A DNA stretch of 64,000 nt, taken from Clarkia xantiana subsp. parviflora. Lineage: Eukaryota > Streptophyta > Magnoliopsida > Myrtales > Onagraceae. The position numbers and the translations under genes were made by a program. Where the stretch lies: contig JAPTYO010000008.1 of NCBI GenBank assembly GCA_036873135.1, forward strand, positions 34,730,819 to 34,794,818, in the 5' to 3' direction. Below the pieces are notes generated by a model. That model had not been told where the DNA came from. It did not search any database and saw only the letters and a list, made by a program, of their open reading frames with translations. Below are positions 43,170 through 54,390 of this stretch, one piece after another; the stretch's first letter is position 1; each line of letters begins with the position of its first letter.

Positions 43170-46100
43170 TCAAACATGATACTTCTTCAAGTGTTCGCCA
43201 CTGAAGTAATGCTTCAATGTCTTGCCATCAAGGTCCTCTAGCTTGTATGCATTGGGTGTTGGCATCCCTACGATCTTGTAGGGTCCTTCCCATTTTGGTG
43301 ATAGCTTGTTGATCCGATCTTGATGAACGAACTCGTTCCTCCGCCAAACAAGTTCTCCCACGAAGAATTGTCGGGACTTGACACGCCGATTGTAATATCG
43401 TGCTGTTGCCAAACGCATCCGAGCCTGGACTTCATCAGCCTTCCACCTCTTCTCCTCGAGTAAGTCTAAGTCTAGACGTCTCATTTCCTCGTTTGTCAGA
43501 GGCTCGTAATATTTTGCGCGATGGGATGCCACCGCTATCTCCACGGGAGCGACCGCCTCCGTGCCATAGACTAGGCCAAACGGAGTTTCCCCCGTCGATT
43601 GCTTGGGTGTTGTTCTGACAGCCCACAGCACGTTCTCGAGTTCATCCAGCCAATGGCCCTGCAAGGCATAGACTCTCTTCTTCAAGCCATCCATCACGAT
43701 CTTGTTGGCTGATTCTACTTGGCCATTGGTCTGAGCATGGCGGACTGAAGCGGTCCGATGTTCGATGTTCAACTCCTCCAGGTACTCCTTCAACTGAGCC
43801 CCATTAAACGGAGGGCCGTTGTCGCTAATCAATACTCGAGGGACCCCATACCATATGATCTGAGTTTGAAGGAACTTGAGGATCTGCTGCCCCGTCGTCC
43901 TGGCCAATGCATTAGCCTCTATCCACTTTGAGAAGTAATCGATGGCCACGAGCAAATACTTGCACTGACCTTTCGCTTGGGGAAGAGGTCCCACCAAGTC
44001 AATCCCCCATTGCGCGAAGGGCCATGCACTCCTGATGGGCATTAAGTCCGCGGCGGGAGCCACGATATTTGGAGCGTACCTCTGGCATGCATCACAGGAT
44101 CGGACCATTGCTGTCGCTTCCTTGTTCATCAAAGGCCAATAGTAGCCCAAGTTCAGCGCCTTCCTCACAAGAGATCGGGCCCCTTCATGACAGGCCGCGA
44201 CTCCCTCATGTAGTTCCCTCAGGATCCGATTCGTGTCGGGTTCCGCCACGCATTTTAAGAAAGGCTTTACATACCCTTTTTTGTATAACTGGTTGTCCAC
44301 CATCGCGTAGTTGTCCGCAATCCGACGCAACCTGACAGTTGCCACCTTGTCATCGGGAAGTGCCCCCGTAGTCAGGTATGTGACCATCGGGGTCATCCGA
44401 GTGGGCTTCTCTTCTTCCTCCGATCCTGTCTCAATAGCGCAGATCTCCGCTGGATCGATGTTTGAGATAATCACCTTCTCTAGGAAATGTACCTTCCGAT
44501 TCTCCTCGGGGGCCACTCCCAGAGCAAACTTGCTTAAGGCATCTGCTTCCGCGTTTTCTTCCCTCGGGATCGCCTCGATATCGAAGCTTTTGAAGCTTCC
44601 CTTCAAAGTCTGCACCTCGTGCAAATACTTCTTCATTGTCGGGCTCCTGGCTTCATAGTTCCCCTGGACTTGATTTACAACCAAGCTGGCATCACACTTC
44701 ACCTTTAGATGGTCGACCCCCGTACCCTTAGCAATCTTGAGGCCCGTGATGAGAGCCTCGTATTCTGCTTCATTGTTGGTGGTTTTGAACGTCAACGCCA
44801 AGGCATATCATAGGGGCTCGCCTCCACCGGGCGGTATCAATACGAATCCTGCCCCCGAGCCTTCTACACTCGATGAACCATCAGTGTACATCTCCCAGGT
44901 GTTCTCCTCATTTGGCTGTTCTGTTATCGGGGCCTGTTCTACTATCGGGGCCTCTTCCATGGTTGCCCCCTCTGCGGGATCCGTTACTTCCAGATCGGGT
45001 GCCGTAGACTCAGCTATAAAATCTGCCAATGCCTGGCCTTTAATAGCAGTTCTCGGAGTAAAATGAATACGGAACTCCGTCAGCTCGATGGCCCATTTCA
45101 CCAGTCTCCCCGACGCCTCCGGTCGGTTCAAAAAGTGCTTCAGGGGCTGATTAGTCAATACCGTGACTTCACGGGCATGGAAGTAAGGTCGTAGTTTTCG
45201 AGCGGCAATAACCAACGCAAAGAGATACTTCTCAATAGCGGGATAATTTATTTCAGACTTGGCAAACGCATTGCTTACATAATAGATAGGCACTTGGTTG
45301 CCCTTGACAATTTTGATCAAAACAGAACTAACAGCCACATCAGAAACAGCCAAATAGAGATAAAGTGGCTCGCCTGGGACTGGTTTCGCCAACGACGGAA
45401 GGGTGCGGAGGTGCTGCTTGAGTGCTTGGAACGCCTCCTCGCATTTGTCGGACCATTCGAACTTCTTGTGGGCCCTCAACACATCAAAAAATGGCATGGC
45501 TCGGTCACTTGCCTTGGATAGGAATCGATTCATCGCGGCCAACCGGCCATTCAGCACCTGAACCTCCCGATGAGTCTTCGGGGACTGCATCTCCTCGATT
45601 GCTCGCAGCTTCTCAGGGTTCACCTCGATTCCTCTCTGGCTCACCATGAATCCTAGGAACTTCCCCGAGTTCACCCCGAAAGCACATTTGTCGGGGTTCA
45701 GCCGAACCTGATGGAACTTCATCCGCTCAAACGCCGCCGCCAAGTTCTGGACATGGTCTCCTGCCTGTCGGGACTTCACCAGCATGTCATCCACATACGC
45801 CTCCATGGTTTTCCCCAGCATGTCTCCGAACAACTTGTTCACCATCCGCTGGTAAGTTGCTCCGGCATTGATCAATTCGAAGGGCATCACGTCGTAGTGG
45901 TAGACGTCACTGTCGGCATAGAAAGCCGTATGGGGGGCATCCTCCTTCGCCATCTTGATCTGGTTGTAACCAGAATAGGCATCCATGAAGCTCAGCAGCT
46001 CATGTCCCGATGTGGCATCCACCAACTGGTCAATCCTCGGAAGCGGGTAGCAGTCCTTCGGGCATGCCTTGTTCAAGTCGCGGAAATCAACACACATCCG

Positions 46101-48359
46101 CCACTTCCTGTTACTCTTTCGCACTAGGACTGGGTTAGCAACCCAAGTCTGGAATCGGAGCTCCTTGATGAATCCAGCATCGAGCAGTCTGCCCACCTCT
46201 TGCTGGATCGCGATCCTCTTGTCCGCGCCCATCGGACGTCTTCTCTGCGCGATAGGCTTGGTCGCGGGGTCTATCTTCAGCTCGTGCACTATCACGTCGG
46301 GGCTGATTCCTGGCATATCACTCGGGGACCAGGCAAACAGCTCCTTAAACTCCTTCAGGAGCTCGATCAGTTCTCGGGCTCTTTCTTCCGACAAAGCAGA
46401 CCCGATCTTCACCTTCCTCTGAGGCCCATCAATCTCAACCTCCTTTAGATCCTCCATGGGGGCGGGACGCCCATACTCCTCTCGAGGATCGGCATCAGTC
46501 TGAAGGACAGTCATGGCTTCCCTCCTTCTCCTTCGGGTAGCATTAACATAGCATTTTCGCGACGCCACTTGGTCACCCTTGACCTCTCCAACTCCGTTGT
46601 CAGTCGGGAACTTCATCTTCTGGTGGACCGTCGAGACGACTGCCATGAGAGGGTTGATAGTGGTCCTCCCGATAATAGCGTTGTATGCCCCCGCAGACTC
46701 CACTACGACGAAATCTACGTTTCGCTTCTCCATCTTCCAGCCACTACCAAACTCCACTGGTAAGGTAATCATTCCCAACGGGTAAGAAGTGGAACCAGAG
46801 AATCCCACCATCGGGAAGTCCACCTGTGTCAGGTCCTTTTTCGTCTTTCCCATGGCTTCCAGAGCGTCCATGAAAAGGATGTCGGAGGAACTCCCTCCGT
46901 CTATCAGGATCCGCTTCATCTCGAATCCGTCCACGTCCAGGGTCACGACCAAGGCGTCGTTGTGAGGGCTCTCCACGCCTACTAGATCCTCCGCCGAGAA
47001 AGAAATCACCATTTCCTCCTTCAAGGTCCACGACCGGGACCTTTTGCCTAGCACCACCGCGGCAGATATGCGGGAAGCGTAGTTCTCCCGAGAAGCAGAG
47101 GTATCACCTCCCGCCGCCATTCCTCCATGGATGACGTTGATAGTTCCCCGCCTCTCCTTACGGGCACCTGAACCTGAAGCTTCTGGCTTAACCTTCTTCT
47201 TCTTCAGGGATCGGTCGCGGGACTTGGAACGGGATCGTGACCGACTTCTGGAACGAGATCGGCACCGTCCCCTTCCAACGAACTCTTTTAGCTTCCCATT
47301 CTGGATCAGCTTCTCAATTTCCTTCTTCAGCTCCCGACAGTTTTCGGTGTCGTGACCATTGGCTCGATGGTAGCGACAGTAACGGTCAGGGCGGCCTCCT
47401 AGGAATTCGCCTTCTTTTCTCGGAGGGTATCGGGCGAGACCCTGTCGATCCATCACAGCTAACACAGAAGTCATCGAGCTATTGATGGGAACAGCCCGAC
47501 CTTCTCGATTGTCCTTCCTCGGGGGACGCTTGTCCTCTCTTTTCTCGGGGCGACCACGGTTTCTACTTCCCTCCGATTTGTCGCTCCCTTTACGATCATC
47601 CAACAGCTTGGACGACGCCTTTCCTCTTCCCGACTTCGGGGGATCGAGCTCTCCGGCAGCAATTTTCGACTCCTGGACGTCGATTTGCTGTTTCACCCTC
47701 GCTTGCAGGGCCTCCATACTCCACACAGCCTTCGCGGCTACACTGTGCATCAGGTCGGAACCGTACGAAGCGCTCAAGTTCCGCAGGAAAGTACGAATGG
47801 TCTCTCCCTCCGAGATTTCTTCATCAATCTCCGCGGCACTAGCGGTGAACCGTTGGTAGTAATATGCCAACGATTCATCGGGTCTCTGCACCACCTGGGT
47901 CAGGGACCTTACACTCTTCAGGAGACGCCTTCGACCTTGGTACTGCTTGATGAAGCGGTCGTGCATATCGGCCCAACAGGTGATGCTCCCTGGTGGTAGG
48001 CTGAAGAACCAAGTCATGGCCCTTTCTCCCAAGGTTATCGGGAACAATGAGCATATGAGGTCATCGTTCGAAGTCCTACCCATACAGGCCTGGACATGCC
48101 TCTGAACATGGCGAACTGGGTCCCCCTCACCATCGTACTCCTTGATGGTCGGAATACCTAGCCCGGGCGGGGCAACGGTATCTATCAGCCGCGGAACAAA
48201 AGGATGACTGGATCGATCCCTCAGCTCCGATGTCATCTGCTTCTGATCACCCATGCAGATGCTAACGATCTTCACCACCTGATCGGGGGTGATGGGGCCA
48301 TTCAGGGGAATGGTCCTGTTTTGCACTGGTCCCGGGCCGTCGACCACGAATTTCTCCAA
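43170..48359 (-). CDS. Element C gag-pol: Gag, protease, RT, dual RNase H, integrase
   Basis: One frame, broken only by TGA at 44808-44810 (probably CGA before mutation). Residues counted from 48359: Gag core with AMTWFFSLPPGSI (115-127); knuckle CRYHRANGHDTENC (328-341); an Arg-Ser repeat (365-384); protease LIDGGSSSD (485-493); RT from about 740 with MCVDFRDLNKACPKD and YVDD (855-858); RNase H to about 1125; and a second RNase H starting MYTDGSS and continuing past the stop (NNEAEYEALI, DALSKFA). The 543-codon second part carries the HHCC zinc site (HEGVAACHEG to CDACQRY) and the integrase DDE residues (GIDLVG, SDNG, GQVESAN). No chromodomain follows. Two RNase H domains are typical of the Tat lineage. 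The polyprotein acts in virus-like particles and inserts cDNA in the nucleus. The RT motif FELINAGATYQRM deviates from the usual FGLKNAGATYQR. Confidence 0.95.
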
Positions 48360-48372
48360 GTGCGCGGGCTCC

Positions 48373-48849
48373 TTACCTCTGTTCCTGGGCGGAGCCTCCT
48401 GAACCTCCTATTCTTCTGGGACCACCCTCGGGGGGGGGGGGGGGGGGTGGAGGTAATTCTTCTCGCGGAGGCAACTCTTCCGCCCTCCTGGCGGCCTCTC
48501 TCTTGTCCAGCAAGGCCTCCATGGCAGCCAAGAACATGGGCATAGCATCTGCTACTGCCTTGGCCAACTCCGAGTTCGAAGACGACCCTTTTTCCCTTCG
48601 CGGGACTCTTCCTCCTCTATGGCCCACCGGGTTCGGGGGAGCCTCATCTTCCTCCCTACGCGGGATATCCTGCCTGTTCATCTCCGTGTCCCGGACTGAG
48701 ACCTCATAACCATCACCCTGTCCCCCTGTCTGGGAAAGAGCGGGGTTCCCACCTTGTTCAGCAACACGTTCTGGCAACGGGGAATTCACAGTTCCTGCGG
48801 GACGAGAACTGCCAGCCTGAACCTGCTTCTTCTTGCCACCACCGGCCAT
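48373..48849 (-). CDS. Element C Gag N-terminal leader
   Basis: The ATG at 48849 (MAGGGKKKQVQ) is 54 bp after the LTR/primer-site junction, and the leader is basic then proline-rich. Its frame differs from gag-pol; the switch lies at an 18-base G run (48430-48447, coding for prolines). Beyond the run the gag-pol frame has one TAG, then continues as EPAHLEKFVVDG. Length change of this run probably caused the frameshift, so leader and gag-pol were likely one protein. Confidence 0.75.
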   Translation of the reverse strand: MAGGGKKKQVQAGSSRPAGTVNSPLPERVAEQGGNPALSQTGGQGDGYEVSVRDTEMNRQDIPRREEDEAPPNPVGHRGGRVPRREKGSSSNSELAKAVADAMPMFLAAMEALLDKREAARRAEELPPREELPPPPPPPPEGGPRRIGGSGGSAQEQR

Positions 48850-48881
48850 TGATCTGGTAGAAACTATCTTGACTTTTTGTA

Positions 48882-48903
48882 AGTTTCCCACAGACGGCGC
48901 CAA
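48882..48903 (-). promoter_or_regulatory. Element C primer-binding site
   Basis: TTGGCGCCGTCTGTGGGAA immediately downstream of the 5' LTR on the minus strand; it would pair with a tRNA 3' end to prime minus-strand cDNA. The same TGGCGCC core is found in A and D. Confidence 0.85.
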
Positions 48904-49664
48904 TGTTGGATCACGGGCGAAGCTCCGTTACGTCCTTGACGGAATGCTCTGGACTCCTGGGCTCCGCGTAATCCTGCAAAAGGGGATGACCTGGGTGGTG
49001 ACCCAGAATCCCTCTCCGATGCTTAAATGAGTATACAATCAATGGGGTGGCAGCAGTATTCTAAGTGCGTATTTGAGAGTATATGTTTTCTGGGGTAACT
49101 TCCTCCTTTATATAGGAGGAGGAGTTGCCCAGCTACCTGTGACCATGCTTGGCCGTTGTACCCATGATTCCGTGTATCTCACCACGATTCCGTATATCTC
49201 GGTTGGGATTCCATATATCTCGCCCCACGCTCCGCGTATCTTACCCGTACTCCGCGTATCTCGGACACGCCCTGCGTATCTCGGGGGATTTATCTTTATC
49301 TCTAACCGTCTCCCACTACTCTATCTAGTAGGCGGGTTTCTCGGTCTTTATCCTCTGATCACAAGTCCTGACTCCTGTCGGGGACTCCAGAGTTGTCTCA
49401 TTCTAGATCACCACCCAGGACCTTCAGTCTCTACGGGACAGGTCCAGCCTCTGCGGGGCTTTATTATCGGGGCCTTTACTAAGGCATATCGGGGCCTGCT
49501 CAGAGGCTTCTTGTCGGGAGCATCTAGCTCATGTGTCGGGGCCGCTATCATCGGGACCCTTAATACTGGGCCTCTGGGCCCTTCAGGCCTTTCACGAGGC
49601 CCACTGGACCTATTCGCCGTCCACTGGCTGTTAACGGGGCTAACGATTACATCGGAACCCATCA
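48904..49664 (-). repeat. Element C right LTR (5' LTR), 761 bp
   Basis: Same length as the left copy. The promoter region and the CGTATCTCG-type repeats (49165-49290) are conserved. Confidence 0.95.
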
Positions 49665-50418
49665 CGTCCCTCTTGTTAAGATTCAACATTGACTTGCCAT
49701 CATGGGTCAAGAAGAACTTACTTTCATGGGCTAAGACTAATTTACCATTATTGTCTAAGAATAACTTAACATTATGGCCCAACACTTGAAGTATTGGGCT
49801 ATATTAGAAAGTTTAGGCCTACCCGTGGAAATGTCTAGAACATAAGGATGTAACTGATATATAGAAAGTTCTAGGACCTAAATAGTTTCTAGAGAATTTC
49901 TAGGATATTCTTAGTCTAGATTTTTCCTTCGGCCTAGATGATTCTATAGGTCCCTATAGGAAATAGTGCACCCATATGGGATGCTCTTGCACGACTCGGT
50001 AAGTCCGGGACTAAAGTTACACACTTCGGAAATGTTTAACCGCCGATGTGCATATATATATATCCATCTATATGGATGGATATAGTATATAGAGTACCTA
50101 CATGCATAGAATAGAGAGTGTGATAGATGTGATGTTAGTCGGAAGTTTGCCTTCGACGTTCTCCTCTCGAGTCGGAGCTCCGGTGCCCGACTACTTCGTC
50201 TTTGGGCCATCAACCGTGGAGACCGAGGTACGCTCCGCCTTAGTGACGTACCTCTCCGACCGGCATCCCCACCGCCGTGATTCCGAGCCGTCGCCAACGA
50301 TCTACGCTTCCACGACCACACGCCGCCGCACCGAACAAAGTAAGTATCGTCTCCGTGTTACGATCTCATGTCTTACTAAAGTGTGTGTTCTAGCATGCAT
50401 GTAGTTCGAATTCCTACA
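49665..50418 (+). repeat. Copia LTR, 3' part
   Basis: Ends TTCCTACA directly before a perfect copia primer site, so it is an LTR in plus orientation. A TATA-like region is near 50085. Four 24-bp imperfect repeats lie at 49693-49788. The LTR start is not visible; element C may have inserted within it or at its edge. Confidence 0.65.
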
Positions 50419-50431
50419 TTGGTATCAGAGC
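50419..50431 (+). promoter_or_regulatory. Copia primer-binding site
   Basis: TTGGTATCAGAGC, the canonical initiator-Met tRNA primer site of plant copia elements, one base after the LTR end. Confidence 0.9.
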
Positions 50432-50994
50432 CGAAGGCTCGGTTTTCGGCCATCACCACGTCGTCGTCGAGACGATCGTTTCGTCGGTCGTAAACTCCAC
50501 GATTTTGAGCGTTCGTTGCTCGGTTCATTTTCTATGCTTTCGACCTTGTATCCATGATATTTTGGCTTCATTTTCACTCACGAAGTGTCGCGGTCGCAAG
50601 GGCTACGGTTCCGAACGAACCCCGACGAAATCCGACCGATTTCGTGGCCAAACGTGGCCGTGAAACTCCCACTTATATCGCGACGTTAGTTTGGCCTTAT
50701 AAACGGCACAAATGAGTGTCTTGAGCCTGGAGTATGGCCGTGGCCATATCCATACGAAATATGGTGGCTATGGCCAACAAAACGAGCTCAAACGTTTGAA
50801 GAGTATATTTTTTGTTTTGCCACCGGAAATGAGTTTCCGATGAATGGTTGCGACAGTGGTGCCGGAGATGATTTCCGGTCACGGTTACAAGTGAGGACGG
50901 TTTCTTAAAAGTGGGACTGGCGAGATAAACGCAGGAGGTGGGACATGGACGTGGCCACGTGGGTATGATTCTTATGAACATGGGTGCATGAATT
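50432..50994 (+). other. Copia leader sequence, left part
   Basis: Non-coding sequence after the primer site, interrupted at 50999 by element D; it continues at 60101. Confidence 0.55.
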
Positions 50995-50999
50995 GACAT

Positions 51000-51659
51000 T
51001 GGGTAACTTCGGGCTTCTCTCCCACCAACGGGCTCTGGATGTGTGCATAGGAACGGGTATCTGTCTGCACGTTGCAGACTTTGAGACACGATCCTCGAAC
51101 CGGACTTCAACTTCCCGACTTTGATCTCTCGAACTCCGGGTCCTGCACAAGGGGCAGTAACCAGCGTGGAAAAGGGGGGGGGATGCTGGTTAGGCCCTCT
51201 CTGACGCTCAAATCACGATTTTTAGAGAGAGAAAGTCTTTAGAGAGAAGTCAGAGCTCAAAAAGCCAGAATGAGAGAGTTGTTTAAAATGGGAGGCCTAG
51301 GTCCCTATTTATAGGAAACCAAAGGACCGTGCCCGGTTTTGTACGGTTTGATGCCGGTTTAAGGAAAACGTATACCGTCATCAAGGTTGGCTATGCGCGC
51401 ACTGACTTCTCATACTTTGCAAAATAATCGGGATAAGCGCGCGGAGCACGTCGGCAATCCGGACCTACCCGGATTGTCTAGCAATCTGAACCGGCCCGGA
51501 TTGCCTTGGGGCAATCCGGAAGTTCCCCGGTCCGGGTACTGTGCGTATTCCGGACCGTTTTGGACTTGGGTATCTGCGGAAGAGTTCTTTTACGGGTTTT
51601 GGAGTATTTTGCGAGGCCCGAAATGTAAATACGAACCCGAATTGGACAGATATCTAACA
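51000..51659 (-). repeat. Element D left LTR (3' LTR), 660 bp
   Basis: Starts TGGGTAACTTCGG, 19 bp inside the right LTR sequence, and ends TATCTAACA. It has about 30 bp more hairpin-block sequence (51453-51520) than its partner. Confidence 0.85.
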
Positions 51660-53126
51660 CTTGCCCCCGAGTCAAGTAGTGGTTCAAAACCCATGCTTGA
51701 CTCTTCTTAAGATAAGATATTCGTCCAATTTAGGTTCGGTACTGACCTCAGGGGTGGCCTGTTTGTCAATTCGAGTGTAGGGATCATAAATTTGACCAAC
51801 TTTAATTTTCTACCGTATGTACGTAATCTTTTTACAGGGTTAGCGTAGCGGACAATATGCATATAACAACATAATGTAATGAGTGAAATACTTGTAATAA
51901 TAAAGAATTATACAACGTGATAATATCATGGTATATGATGTAAGCATGTAATACGTTGTCAACATGTAGATGACGACATAGCAAATGGATGACGTAATCA
52001 TGCAATAAGCAAAACACTTAGAACAATATAAAATTGGAGAACGTGTACGTAATCATGAAGCATGGTGTAAATGTGAGACATGATGTAAACATGAAATTCA
52101 TACTTAGATTATAAAAATAATCATGTAACAATCATAAATAAGAATCGTGCATAATAAATTCTATGTACATAATATGTAATAATAATTACGTGTAGTGTGT
52201 CATGAAGCATGGCGTAGTCTGTATGCAATATGAACATAGGAGAGATGCAAAGATGCTTGTAAAGGTTGCTAAGGACTTATATGAAAATACATGAAAGTTT
52301 AGTCCTTAGCACATGGTGTAGGCACTATTCGTGAAAATTAGGAGAGAGAATACTCATTATCTTACATCCTTCATAGATAAATCTCCAAGAAGCTCTCCAC
52401 TCTTGATGAAGATGAAGCTTTTGAGATCATAAATTTGGAGTAGACACACCATAGTTGATATCAATTGGATTCCGACCAAGGGAGGGAACAAGGTCGACGG
52501 CGCATGGAAGAGGGATTGGCGGCGCGTGACTGGAACCACGGTGGCGAGTCATCTCGGTTGTGGCAACGCGTGATTTTTCCGGTGTGGCACGTGTCAATTC
52601 GGACTCGCTTCGTGTTGGTGAGTTCAATTCCGTACATGGCTGGACATTTCGTGACTTCGTTTGGCCTTAATTTGATCTTGAAATCATCATGTGTGTAGTC
52701 ACCTTAACATGCACATAAGGTGTTTGATAAAATGCATTAGAGTAATTAGCTTTCCAAATCGGCCAAAATTTTTCTAAGTGCTGGAAATTTTTAGAAAAGT
52801 ATAAATAGATTGTTATACTTCCCTTGTGCATAGTATTCATTGCCGTCATGTTGCATGCTTGATGTTGATGATGGATAGTTGTTCGGACATGATCGTTGAT
52901 TGTTGTACATGGGTAATGGTAAGCTAGACAATGTGCTTTGAGCGTCGTATGTTGATCATCGGCCGCTTTCTGCAAGCATGCTAAAACACTAAGAAAATAT
53001 TTTAACAATATCTAATGCTTGTTACCACAGATGTCGTCGTATGAGCTTTGTCGATAAGCGTCGTAGAAATACTTAGGAGGTATTGTGTAGAAGTTGATAA
53101 TAGCTACTTGATGCATGCAATCTATT
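51660..53126. other. Element D interior next to the polypurine tract
   Basis: Low-complexity AT-rich stretch with many ATGTA and CATAA runs and no coding signal, except short GC-rich sequence near 52490-52600. Confidence 0.5.
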
Positions 53127-53505
53127 CTTGTCGACATGTATGTATGTACATGGAAACACTTAGAAAATATTCTTCCCTTGTCGACATCCATCCTTGTCGA
53201 CATGTATGTACGTACATGGAAATACTTAGAAAATATTATTCTCTTGTCGACATCCATCCTTGTCGACATGTATGTACGTACATGAAAAAACTTAGAAAAT
53301 ATTCCTCACTTGTCGACATTCATCCTCGTCGACATGTATGTACGTACATGGAAACACTTAGAAAATATCCATAACTTGTCGACATCCATCCTTGTCGACA
53401 TGTATGTACGTACATGGAAACACTTAGAAAATATCCTTCACTTGTCGACATCCATCCTTGTCGACATGTATGTACGTACATGGAAACACTTAGGAAATAT
53501 TTCGT
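53127..53505. repeat. 67-bp tandem array, six copies (element D)
   Basis: Same unit family as 15471-16505: TTGTCGACAT pairs, the ATGTACGTACAT palindrome, and CTTAGAAAATAT. Units carry CATCCATCC where element A has CATGCATCC, so each array was homogenised separately. Confidence 0.95.
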
Positions 53506-53779
53506 CCTTGTAATCATGTATGCTGCGAGTATGAGCTCGATGTCGTCATGGAAGTCGATGTGTTGAGAGGGTTGCCCCTCCTTGCAAGATGGTTGTTACT
53601 TGTTGCACGAAGATTATTAGGTCATTTCGTACATAGTTATCTCACATGGAGCGTCCATTGCATAAATGTTTGGATAAGTGTTGATGCGTGTTTGCGCACT
53701 GATTGGATTGTTGGTTGCATTTTTCAGGATATCAGATCTTTCTATCTTCTTGTCGGAATTAATCTTCCCACGGCTATTA

Positions 53780-54390
53780 TCATGAGTAAGTCTACTATTT
53801 CCATACTGCGAGTAACTCTGTGTTCGGATGTCGACATGGTTGAGCAGCTAAATAATACACCAAGTGTAGATGTTGATGTCCTTGCTTGATTAATTGATGT
53901 CGGTACACATATACGTCCTTCTGAAGATTTGGTATGTTGATGATCTTTATGACTTGTATCATGTTGTAATGTAGGTCGGACTGATGGAAAAAGCTCGTCT
54001 TTGCAGATAGCCAATGTATACAGTAATCCGCTTGTTGGAAGGAATGTCCGCACAATTGCCCCCGCTACTCTGGAGTCTCCGGACATGGTCGCGGTAAAGG
54101 ACTTGTGAGTAAGGCACCTCCTTGTATCTTCTTTGAACTTGTTAATTTTCCAAGTTGTTGCTTTCATGTTGCTGAACGCGTGGTTGCAGTTCCTGGCTTT
54201 AGCACAATTCTCAAAAGATCCGACGCAGGGGCGCATTCCTCGAGCGATTCTAAGTTCTTTATGCCGAGTACGACCCTGCTAACTCCTTCTTGCGATAAAG
54301 GGAATAGAGTTGAGGGTCGTGCGGTGGTGCCTTCTGCCCCCCGGTCGAGGGACCGGTCCAAGGAGGAGCGTTCCTCCCATTGAGGTAACC
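53780..54390 (+). pseudogene. Antisense-gene remnant in element D
   Basis: ATGAGTAAGTCTAC start, then the same internal deletion as element A, then a middle segment (TPSCDKGNRVEGRAVVPSAP, about 54280-54340). No functional frame. Confidence 0.55.

Larger units (their letters stand above)
37998..49664 (-). mobile_element. Element C: near-complete Tat-lineage Ty3/gypsy retrotransposon
   Basis: An 11.7-kb element with two 761-bp LTRs (37998-38758 and 48904-49664). On the minus strand TTGGCGCCGTCTGTGGGAA directly follows the right LTR (primer site), and CTTGGGGGCAAA directly precedes the left one (polypurine tract). Flanks CGTCA and CGTCC form a 5-bp duplication with one change, or a perfect CGTC. 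It encodes gag-pol with two RNase H domains and an antisense spliced gene, the layout of the Tat/Ogre/Retand group. Few differences separate the LTRs, so it inserted recently. Confidence 0.95.

Noticed and set aside
47131..47355. Plus-strand ORF rich in Arg and Asp
   Set aside because: It is the complement of the Arg-Ser repeat of gag-pol on the minus strand.
49073..49789. 238-codon open frame (and its twin at 38233-38787)
   Set aside because: It lies within the element C LTR and its flank, is present in both LTR copies, and has no protein signature.
50419..50431. tRNA-Met gene fragment
   Set aside because: The match is the complement of the tRNA 3' end directly after an LTR end, which is a primer-binding site.
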